From contig NYZP01000015.1 of NCBI GenBank assembly GCA_002687175.1, positions 1 through 8,506 of the forward strand: a stretch of 8,506 bases of DNA, written 5' to 3'. A model generated the notes under the pieces. That model was not told where the DNA came from, did no database searches, and saw only the letters and a program-made list of their open reading frames with translations. Below are positions 4,272 through 8,506 of this stretch, piece by piece. The DNA is from Parcubacteria group bacterium. GTDB taxonomy: Bacteria > Patescibacteria > ABY1 > Buchananbacterales > UBA6539. The translations under genes and the position numbers were made by a program. Each line of letters opens with the position of its first letter. Position 1 is the first letter of the stretch.

Positions 4272-5236
4272 ATTTTAATATTACTGAACCAGAAAGCAAA
4301 CAAAGATTAGATAAATTTTTGAGCTTAAAACTAAAGGATAAAACCCGCTCCCAAATCAAAAAAATGATTAAGAACGGATTGGTTTTAATTAATAACAGTC
4401 CGGCCAAGGTTCATCAATTTCTAAAAACGAAAGACCAGATCACTATCCTTAAAGACATTGAAACCAAGGCGGAAACCACCATCACTGAAAAAGAAAAAAT
4501 AAAAATAGACCCCAAAATTATTTTTGAAAATAATGACTTTTTGATTATCGATAAACCAATTGGCATTTTAGTACATCCCACTGATGCCGGTGAAACCGGA
4601 ACTTTAGTAGACTGGCTTTATCAAAAATATCCTGAATTAGAAACCGTCGGTGAATACCAAAATCGTGGTGGTATTATTCATCGGCTAGACAAAGATGTTT
4701 CAGGGGTAATGATGGTGGCTAAAAATGATCAGGCTTATTACCACTTAAAAAATCAGTTCAAAGAACGGGAAGTAAAAAAACTGTACCTGGCCTTGGTCTA
4801 TGGCCGAGCCAATGATGACCCCGGAGAAATCAATTTACCAATTGGTCGTAATAAAGATGGCCAGTTTGTTGCCCATCCCAGACAAGGTAAAGAAAAATTT
4901 TTGGCTAATGACCGAGTTGCCAAAACTAAATACAAAGTACTAGAATATATAAAAGACTACACTTTATTAGAAATACAAATTTTAACCGGTCGTACTCACC
5001 AAATTAGAATCCATCTCTCAGCCGTTGGCCACCCAATACTGGGTGATCAGGTATACAAGCCCCGAAAAAAATTTCTACATTTTTTATCAAGAAGAATCAA
5101 GGTGGTTAATCCCGGCCGGATATTTTTACACTCTCATAAATTAGGATTTAACGACTTAAACAACAACTGGGTAGAATTTGAATCAGCTTTACCTAAAACC
5201 TTAACGGATTTTTTAAATGACCAAAAAACCAAATAA
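4268..5236 (+). CDS. RluA/RluD-family rRNA/tRNA pseudouridine synthase
   Basis: A 322-residue protein of normal size for RluC/RluD-type enzymes, which turn chosen uridines of rRNA or tRNA into pseudouridine. An S4 RNA-binding domain occupies about residues 11-65 (RLDKFLSLKL through KTKDQITIL). The catalytic domain begins at FLIIDKPIGILVHPT and has the signature HRLDKDVSG (138-146) with catalytic Asp141, usually written HRLDxxTSG, so the Thr is replaced by Val. GRTHQIRIHL (241-250) and HPILGD (255-260) complete the family pattern. The exact uridine cannot be told from sequence alone, so no symbol is given. The start codon shares ATGA with the cca stop, and the end overlaps the next gene by 20 bases, so the three are surely translated from one mRNA. 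Confidence 0.93.
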   Translation: MNFNITEPESKQRLDKFLSLKLKDKTRSQIKKMIKNGLVLINNSPAKVHQFLKTKDQITILKDIETKAETTITEKEKIKIDPKIIFENNDFLIIDKPIGILVHPTDAGETGTLVDWLYQKYPELETVGEYQNRGGIIHRLDKDVSGVMMVAKNDQAYYHLKNQFKEREVKKLYLALVYGRANDDPGEINLPIGRNKDGQFVAHPRQGKEKFLANDRVAKTKYKVLEYIKDYTLLEIQILTGRTHQIRIHLSAVGHPILGDQVYKPRKKFLHFLSRRIKVVNPGRIFLHSHKLGFNDLNNNWVEFESALPKTLTDFLNDQKTK

Positions 5237-5783
5237 AATCTACATTATTTCTGGGCCGTCCGGTGTTGGCAAAACCTCAATTGCCAAAGGAGTCTTAAAA
5301 AGATTACCTTTTTTAAAAACATCGGTGACCTATTCAACCAGAACAAAAAGATTAGGTAAAAAGGAAGACAAAACTATTATCCACGTTTCCCAAGAAGAAT
5401 TCCGACAAAAAATAAATAACGGTGATTTCCTTGAATGGGCAGTGGTTCATGATAATCTGTACGGTACTGATTTGAAAGTGGTTCAAGATAAACTTAAAAA
5501 AAACAGCTTACTGATGAACATTGATGTTCAAGGAGCCCTACAAATCAAAAAAAAATTACCTCAAAAAACGGTTTTAATTTTCTTAAAAACAAAAACTATA
5601 GAAGAACTAACCAGACGTATTAAATTAAGAGAAAAAATGGCCGCTGCCATAATCCAATTAAGAGTTAAAAATGCTAAACATGAATTAAGTTTAGCTAAAA
5701 AATACGACTTCGTAGTAATTAATGAAAGAAACAAAATTAAAGAGACAATAAATAAAGTAGTAGAAATTATTGCCAAAAATTAA
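5217..5783 (+). CDS. gmk: guanylate kinase
   Basis: A 188-residue enzyme that phosphorylates GMP to GDP with ATP, in the cytoplasm. Evidence: P-loop GPSGVGKT (13-20); GMP-binding part with STRTKR (40-45), EEF (60-62), FLEW (71-74) and YGT (82-84); NIDVQGA (101-107); lid region RRIKLREK (133-140), followed by LRVKNAKHEL and YDFVVIN (163-169). It is slightly shorter than common bacterial forms. The position where GMP-binding Tyr is usual in the DGxxYxF segment reads DKTIIHV, a mild divergence. The start lies 20 bases inside the preceding gene in another frame, which indicates translational coupling. A closely following promoter separates it from the L19 gene. GMP salvage is expected to matter in an organism with reduced nucleotide synthesis, but that is inference. 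Confidence 0.92.
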   Translation: MTKKPNKIYIISGPSGVGKTSIAKGVLKRLPFLKTSVTYSTRTKRLGKKEDKTIIHVSQEEFRQKINNGDFLEWAVVHDNLYGTDLKVVQDKLKKNSLLMNIDVQGALQIKKKLPQKTVLIFLKTKTIEELTRRIKLREKMAAAIIQLRVKNAKHELSLAKKYDFVVINERNKIKETINKVVEIIAKN

Positions 5784-5786
5784 CTC

Positions 5787-5815
5787 TTGACTTTTTTCTA
5801 ATTTTAGATTATAGT
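5787..5815 (+). promoter_or_regulatory. promoter of the L19 gene
   Basis: -35 TTGACT (5787-5792), 17-base spacer, -10 TATAGT (5810-5815). It starts four bases after the gmk stop codon, and RNA should begin near 5822, leaving a leader of about 32 bases without an evident Shine-Dalgarno. Confidence 0.75.
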
Positions 5816-5853
5816 TGATAAATACTAAATTTTAATCCAACATAATAAACACT

Positions 5854-6276
5854 ATGGCCGAAAGCAAAAAACCTGAAAAAAAGGGAAAGAAAGAAAAGAA
5901 AAAGGTTGAAAAAGAGCCTTTACCAGAGCTAAAAACTGGCATGACGGTTAAAGTCCATCAACAAATTTCAGAAACCGGGCCAAAAGGTGATAAACAAAGA
6001 ATTCAAGTTTTTGAAGGTATTATCTTGGCTCATAAGCATGGCGCAGAAAAAGGAGCCACTATTACGGTTAGAAAAATTTCTGATGGTATTTCAGTTGAAA
6101 AGATTTTTCCTCTTAACTCTCCTAACATTATTAAGATTGAGCCGTTAAAGCAAGCTAGAACTCGCCGATCAAAACTCTATTACTTGCGTTCATATAAGAA
6201 GAGGCTCAAGGAAAAAAAGATTCCCACCCCAACAGTTAAGCCAACTTCAACGCGAAGCGCAGAAGTTAAAAAATAA
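5854..6276 (+). CDS. rplS: 50S ribosomal protein L19
   Basis: A 140-residue L19, a large-subunit protein at the interface with the 30S subunit. The core (about 25-115) shows the family sequence LKTGMTVKVHQQI, RIQVFEGIILAHK, TITVRKISDGISVEKIFPLNSP and RRSKLYYLR. The usual length is near 115, so this one carries extra tails: an N-terminal stretch of about 24 residues made almost wholly of Lys, Glu, Pro and Gly, and a C-terminal tail of about 20 after KKRLKEKK. Both tails are likely unstructured and basic. It stands alone rather than with rpsP-rimM-trmD, its common bacterial neighbours, and has a good promoter of its own. It is followed at 36 bases by tRNA-Leu, with no clear terminator between, so co-transcription with the tRNA is possible. 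Confidence 0.95.
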   Translation: MAESKKPEKKGKKEKKKVEKEPLPELKTGMTVKVHQQISETGPKGDKQRIQVFEGIILAHKHGAEKGATITVRKISDGISVEKIFPLNSPNIIKIEPLKQARTRRSKLYYLRSYKKRLKEKKIPTPTVKPTSTRSAEVKK

Positions 6277-6311
6277 CTTAAAACTTTTTTGTCCACCAAC
6301 TGAAACTACAA

Positions 6312-6395
6312 GCGGACGTGGTGGAACTGGTATACACGCAGGCTTGAGGGGCCTGTCTTCGCAAGAGGGTGAGGGTTCGAATCCCTCCGTCCGCA
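6312..6395 (+). tRNA. tRNA-Leu, anticodon GAG
   Basis: Class II tRNA with acceptor GCGGACG (6312-6318) pairing with CGTCCGC (6388-6394). Anticodon stem CAGGC/GCCTG encloses loop TTGAGGG, anticodon GAG at 6346-6348. A long variable arm has CTT/AAG pairing around CGC (6357-6365). T-stem GAGGG/CCCTC encloses TTCGAAT. Discriminator A6395 is followed by CTTTC, so CCA is not encoded. Confidence 0.93.
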
Positions 6396-6410
6396 CTTTC
6401 CTGGAGCTTG

Positions 6411-6436
6411 TCCCGATAAGCGAAGCGATATCGGGA
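6411..6436. repeat. palindromic element of a second type
   Basis: TCCCGATA (6411-6418) is the exact reverse complement of TATCGGGA (6429-6436). The ten-base loop AGCGAAGCGA has an inner GC-GAA-GC mini-hairpin. GGAGCTTG precedes it, sharing AGCTTG with the left edge of the 33-bp repeats although the palindromes differ. The GGAG-plus-hairpin form resembles REP elements mobilised by Y1 (RAYT-type) transposases. No such gene is in the window. No T-run follows, so it is not a terminator. Confidence 0.75.
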
Positions 6437-6445
6437 TCCGCACCA
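6437..6445 (+). pseudogene. 9-base tRNA 3' end joined to the palindrome
   Basis: TCCGCACCA directly follows the palindrome. The first six bases equal 6390-6395, the 3' end of tRNA-Leu, but here CCA is present, whereas the tRNA-Leu gene reads CTT. It mirrors the palindrome-plus-tRNA-end junction at 550-562. Nine bases may match by chance, so the assignment rests on the parallel. Confidence 0.4.
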
Positions 6446-6462
6446 TTAAGACATATAAATTA

Positions 6463-6539
6463 GGGCAGTTAGCTCAGTTGGCTAGAGCGTCTCGTTTACA
6501 CCGAGGATGTCGGGGGTTCGAGTCCCTCACTGCCCACCA
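6463..6539 (+). tRNA. tRNA-Val, anticodon UAC, CCA encoded
   Basis: Acceptor GGGCAGT (6463-6469) with ACTGCCC (6529-6535); D-stem GCTC/GAGC; anticodon stem TCTCG/CGAGG with one U-G pair; loop TTTACAC with anticodon TAC at 6497-6499; T-stem GGGGG/CCCTC. Discriminator A6536 precedes encoded CCA (6537-6539). It has the normal U33, unlike tRNA-Val(GAC) at 152. Confidence 0.94.
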
Positions 6540-6575
6540 TAATAAATAAAGGTTTGATTAATAATTTATAATTCT

Positions 6576-6833
6576 ATGGTTAGTAGAATTATCTTCGGTA
6601 TAATTATTGCCGCAGTCGGAGCCGTAATTACTATTAAAGCAGAATGGATTTACCAAAATTTTGGTGGTATTCCTTCGGCTGATAAGTATCTAGGCACTGA
6701 AGGTGGCAGTCGATTAGCCTATAAACTAATTGGCATTGCCGTTGTCATTATTGGTTTTCTAATAATGACCAACATGATGGAAACTATTTTATTAGGAATT
6801 TTTAGCAGCATCTTCGGCGGTTTAGCCAATTAA
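6576..6833 (+). CDS. small two-helix membrane protein, unknown function
   Basis: An 85-residue protein of no known function. Two hydrophobic helices are clear, at about residues 4-20 and 49-66, and a third, partly amphipathic stretch lies at about 68-82. Between the first two is a polar loop, WIYQNFGGIPSADKYLG followed by TEGGSRL, which looks like the conserved part. From general familiarity, short proteins with this helix-loop-TEGG/R-helix pattern occur in CPR genomes, but I cannot name a family with certainty. The start at ATG 6576 has no Shine-Dalgarno. It follows tRNA-Val by 36 bases, and a TATAAT (6567-6572) lies three bases before the ATG, so the mRNA may come from tRNA processing or a near-leaderless start. 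It lies between tRNA genes, on the same strand. Confidence 0.75.
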   Translation: MVSRIIFGIIIAAVGAVITIKAEWIYQNFGGIPSADKYLGTEGGSRLAYKLIGIAVVIIGFLIMTNMMETILLGIFSSIFGGLAN

Positions 6834-6905
6834 TTAAATATACGTTATGGGTCCGTAGCTCACGCCGAAGGCGGTCAGTCCCGCTTAGCGGGATTGCCAG
6901 CAGGG
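6832..6905 (+). pseudogene. partial tRNA-Ala copy with two hairpin insertions
   Basis: Positions 6832-6862 match 6920-6950, the leader and first 14 bases of the intact tRNA-Ala, at 30 of 31 bases (the sole change is T for C at acceptor position 4). Then comes hairpin CGCC-GAA-GGCG (6863-6873), overlapping a D-loop piece GGTCAG (6873-6878). Next is palindrome TCCCGC-TTA-GCGGGA (6879-6893), then TTGCCAGCAGGG (6894-6905), similar to the 3' anticodon arm of tRNA-Ala. T-arm and acceptor 3' strand are missing. It is not a functional tRNA. Confidence 0.75.
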
Positions 6906-6936
6906 TAAAATTCTATCAAAATTAAATATACGTTAT

Positions 6937-7013
6937 GGGCCCGTAGCTCAGTTGGTCAGAGCACCTGCTTTGCAAGCAGGGGGTCGCTGGTTCGACTCCA
7001 GTCGGGTCCACCA
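6937..7013 (+). tRNA. tRNA-Ala, anticodon UGC, CCA encoded
   Basis: Acceptor GGGCCCG (6937-6943) pairs with CGGGTCC (7003-7009), including G3-U70, the classic alanine identity pair. D-stem GCTC/GAGC; anticodon stem CCTGC/GCAGG; loop TTTGCAA with anticodon TGC at 6971-6973; T-stem GCTGG/CCAGT with one G-U. Discriminator A7010 and encoded CCA at 7011-7013. Confidence 0.95.
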
Positions 7014-7040
7014 AAAAAATCGCCTTATGGGCGGTTTTTT
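7014..7040 (+). terminator. intrinsic terminator after tRNA-Ala
   Basis: AAAAAATCGCC (7014-7024) pairs with GGCGGTTTTTT (7030-7040) around TTATG, the U-run forming part of the stem and the tail. It begins at the base after the tRNA CCA and ends 15 bases before the next start codon. Confidence 0.88.
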
Positions 7041-7055
7041 GATAAAATTAATTAT

Positions 7056-8114
7056 ATGCAGCTACTAGAAGCTTACCAAATAAAATTCACGAAACTGATT
7101 TTTATTACAACTTTGTTGACTATTGCTATCGTATATATATTTTATAGCTGGGAACAAAACTATGGTTTGACAATTGCCGTTACGGCCTTAGGCCACGGCC
7201 ATTTTTTATTAGCCTACTTTTTCAGTTATGAAATTTTTTCTAAATGGATAAAACAAAAAAAATTCTGGCATAATATCACTCTCCTAGCCATAATAGTTTT
7301 AGCGGTTTATGTTATTTTTTATCGTTTAATCGGCGGCGACATGTCTTTTCTGCAAAGATTGCTAATAATCTACTTTTTCTCTTTCCTTTATTTTGCACTG
7401 CACAACGCCCGAGACGTAATTGCCATGTTCAAAGAATACAATAATGACCATCAAAGAAATAGCTGGACTGAAAAGAACATTTTATTTATTGGAATAATTT
7501 TATCAATCTGCGCCGCCCTCGGTATCAAATTCTTTTTTGGCACCTCTTTTGGTAATGTATACGCCGAAGCTGATTATACCGTTCTATTCAACGGTAATAA
7601 TCAATTTTTAGGAAATATTTATTACAGTTTAATAGTACTAACTGTTATAGTCTCAACATATATTGCGATAAACTACTTTATTATAAGACAAAGAATCAAT
7701 GGCATGTTAACTGCCATATTAGCTGTTATTCTACTAGCTACGGCCTTATTAACTGTGGTTAATTTTAAAGGCATTGATGTTTTGAATTTTATTATACTTT
7801 GGCACTTCATGCTTTGGTACGTATTTTTTGTAGAAAAAATTAAATTTTTTCAAAAAAAATTTGCTGGAACAAAAATACCAACTGATAAATTAACTGGTTT
7901 GGCCGGAATAATTTTTAAATTTCGAAAAACTCCACTGAACTTCTTATCATTAACTATAACGGTTAATTTAATTATTGTTTTAATTGCTTTGTATTTCGTT
8001 AAAGCTTACTCTTTAGAAAGTACCGCTGTTATAAATCCGGTATTTGGATTATATTGGTTTTCATTATATAGTGTTGCCCATATTTCTTTTTCTTTTTTTC
8101 CTAAAAATTCCTAA
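7056..8114 (+). CDS. polytopic membrane protein with intramembrane histidines, unknown function
   Basis: A 352-residue integral membrane protein that I do not recognise. Hydrophobic segments fall at about 13-31, 38-57, 73-92, 100-117, 141-161, 187-209, 215-235, 241-259, 299-316 and 328-348, so eight to ten helices. Histidines lie in or next to membrane segments: GHGH (46-49), LHNARD (115-120), LWHFMLWY (248-255) and VAHISF (340-345). Such a set could bind metal or heme, but no heme-copper oxidase, desaturase or carotenoid-cleavage signature can be claimed. Loops are short and the longest are Lys-rich. The stop comes soon after the last helix, so it may lack a tail that relatives have. No Shine-Dalgarno is seen; TAAAAT (7043-7048) sits seven bases before the ATG, which would fit a leaderless message. 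Base composition is very AT-rich. Confidence 0.8.
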   Translation: MQLLEAYQIKFTKLIFITTLLTIAIVYIFYSWEQNYGLTIAVTALGHGHFLLAYFFSYEIFSKWIKQKKFWHNITLLAIIVLAVYVIFYRLIGGDMSFLQRLLIIYFFSFLYFALHNARDVIAMFKEYNNDHQRNSWTEKNILFIGIILSICAALGIKFFFGTSFGNVYAEADYTVLFNGNNQFLGNIYYSLIVLTVIVSTYIAINYFIIRQRINGMLTAILAVILLATALLTVVNFKGIDVLNFIILWHFMLWYVFFVEKIKFFQKKFAGTKIPTDKLTGLAGIIFKFRKTPLNFLSLTITVNLIIVLIALYFVKAYSLESTAVINPVFGLYWFSLYSVAHISFSFFPKNS

Positions 8115-8252
8115 ACTCACCGCTACCAAAAAAACATCAACTAGTTTAAAAAAATCTAAAAAATAAAATTATTATTATTTTTACTATAACAATTACTTAA
8201 ACTAATTTCTGTAGTAAAAAAGTACTATGGAGATTCTTCACTTTGTTTAGAA

Positions 8253-8284
8253 TATTTAAAATTTTATAAATAAAATTTTAAATA
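8253..8284. repeat. perfect 15-bp-arm AT palindrome
   Basis: TATTTAAAATTTTAT (8253-8267) is followed by AA and its exact reverse complement (8270-8284). It contains two AAAATTTT blocks, a sequence type known to bend DNA. It ends three bases before the DnaA box. It may act as a terminator, a protein site or part of an unwinding region. Confidence 0.8.
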
Positions 8285-8286
8285 AG

Positions 8287-8295
8287 TTATCCACA
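8287..8295 (+). promoter_or_regulatory. consensus DnaA box
   Basis: TTATCCACA matches the bacterial DnaA box consensus at all nine bases. I found no second perfect copy in the spacer, so an origin is not shown. DnaA may instead regulate the downstream promoter. Confidence 0.5.
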
Positions 8296-8313
8296 GTTTT
8301 TTTAATATTTTTA

Positions 8314-8342
8314 TTGTTGATAGACCAAAAAAGTTTTATAAT
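8314..8342 (+). promoter_or_regulatory. promoter of the histone-like gene
   Basis: -35 TTGTTG (8314-8319), 17-base spacer, -10 TATAAT (8337-8342), a perfect -10. RNA should begin near 8349, giving a leader of about 67 bases that starts with an AT hairpin. Confidence 0.65.
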
Positions 8343-8351
8343 TAAAGTAGT

Positions 8352-8379
8352 AAAATTTTAAAAACTTTTTTAAAATTTT
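8352..8379 (+). promoter_or_regulatory. 13-bp AT hairpin in the leader of the histone-like gene
   Basis: AAAATTTTAAAAA (8352-8364) pairs with TTTTTAAAATTTT (8367-8379) around CT. It would lie at the very 5' end of the transcript and is followed by T-rich sequence. It could stabilise the mRNA or attenuate transcription; the AAAATTTT blocks repeat those of 8253-8284. Confidence 0.5.
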
Positions 8380-8397
8380 TTAGAAACTCACACAAGT

Positions 8398-8409
8398 GAA
8401 AGGAGGTGA
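8398..8409 (+). promoter_or_regulatory. perfect Shine-Dalgarno of the histone-like gene
   Basis: GAAAGGAGGTGA is complementary to the usual anti-Shine-Dalgarno tail of 16S rRNA over about twelve bases and stands six bases before ATG 8416. It fixes the start. Confidence 0.9.
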
Positions 8410-8415
8410 AATCAA

Positions 8416-8506
8416 ATGCCTGCAAAAAAACGAAAAGCTGCAAAACGAAAACCAGCTAAACGAAAAGCTGCAAAACGAAAACCAGCTAAACGAAAAGCTG
8501 CAAAAC
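8416..8506 (+). CDS. histone H1-like Lys/Arg/Ala repeat protein, cut by the window end
   Basis: The first 30 codons read MPAKK and then pentapeptides RKAAK and RKPAK in alternation. This strongly basic, low-complexity pattern is that of bacterial histone H1-like or AlgP-like tails, which bind DNA (or RNA) without a fixed fold and compact the nucleoid. The coding DNA is a perfect 30-base tandem repeat from 8431 on. The gene has a perfect -10 promoter and perfect Shine-Dalgarno, so high expression is likely. The 3' part is outside the window, so total length, any folded domain and repeat number are unknown. A ribosomal or other basic protein with such a tail cannot be excluded. Confidence 0.8.
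   Translation, partial: MPAKKRKAAKRKPAKRKAAKRKPAKRKAAK
8431..8506 (+). repeat. 30-bp tandem repeat inside the histone-like gene
   Basis: Unit CGAAAAGCTGCAAAA plus CGAAAACCAGCTAAA, coding RKAAK-RKPAK. Units at 8431-8460 and 8461-8490 are identical, and a third runs into the window end. The two halves are themselves diverged 15-base repeats. Identity at silent positions suggests recent expansion. Confidence 0.95.

Larger units (their letters stand above)
8115..8415. other. AT-rich intergenic region with palindromes, no gene seen
   Basis: No credible reading frame or RNA gene is visible. It contains a weak 8-bp inverted pair (8142-8149 with 8197-8204), a small hairpin TAGTA/TACTA near 8212-8227, the long AT palindrome at 8253-8284, a DnaA box, a promoter and a leader hairpin before the histone-like gene (listed separately). 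A single-gene promoter region or a replication/partition-related site would both fit. Confidence 0.6.

Noticed and set aside
5561..5776. 71-aa hydrophobic minus-strand frame inside gmk
   Set aside because: It is antisense to a clear guanylate kinase and its hydrophobicity comes from complementing AT-rich Lys/Ile codons.
6263..6292. Terminator after the L19 gene (AAGTTA/TAACTT then TTTTTT)
   Set aside because: The stem is only six AT-rich pairs and the T-run is separated by several bases, so it is too weak to list.

Overview
The window looks like a chromosomal piece from an AT-rich bacterium of the Patescibacteria / Candidate Phyla Radiation, probably a Parcubacteria-type lineage. This is inferred from several features: compact low-GC genes, a small GIY-YIG nuclease beside tRNA genes, a stand-alone PurD, small CPR-style membrane proteins of unknown function, and a lysine/arginine/alanine repeat protein resembling histone H1 tails. 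It is inference from gene content; no marker gene here settles the phylum.

Layout: (1) Positions 1-564 hold tRNA-Ile(UAU) and tRNA-Val(GAC), then a GIY-YIG nuclease gene. The segment is bracketed by two copies of a 33-bp sequence built around a perfect 26-bp palindrome, each lying inside a piece of broken tRNA. (2) Positions 589-924 encode a small Rieske protein, followed by a terminator that works in both directions. (3) Positions 1005-2687 on the minus strand carry an unrecognised 91-aa protein and a PurD-family ligase. Both have strong Shine-Dalgarno sites, nearly identical promoters and GC-rich codons unlike the rest of the window. A possible 13-codon leader peptide precedes purD. (4) Positions 2814-5783 form a tight plus-strand operon: CCA-adding enzyme, RluA/RluD-type pseudouridine synthase and guanylate kinase, followed by ribosomal protein L19 with its own promoter. 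This is an RNA-maturation and translation block. (5) Positions 6312-7040 hold tRNA-Leu(GAG), tRNA-Val(UAC), a small membrane protein and tRNA-Ala(UGC), again mixed with palindromes fused to tRNA fragments. (6) Positions 7056-8114 encode a histidine-containing polytopic membrane protein. (7) Positions 8115-8415 are a very AT-rich spacer with two long AT palindromes and one consensus DnaA box, leading into a histone-like gene cut by the window end.

The most unusual theme is that every tRNA cluster is accompanied by short perfect palindromes joined to partial tRNA copies (1-49, 513-564, 6411-6445, 6832-6905). Three sequence-unrelated palindrome types share this arrangement. It suggests a family of small mobile or tRNA-derived palindromic elements that insert in, or are born from, tRNA genes. 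CCA-adding enzyme in the same window fits a tRNA set in which only some genes encode their CCA ends.
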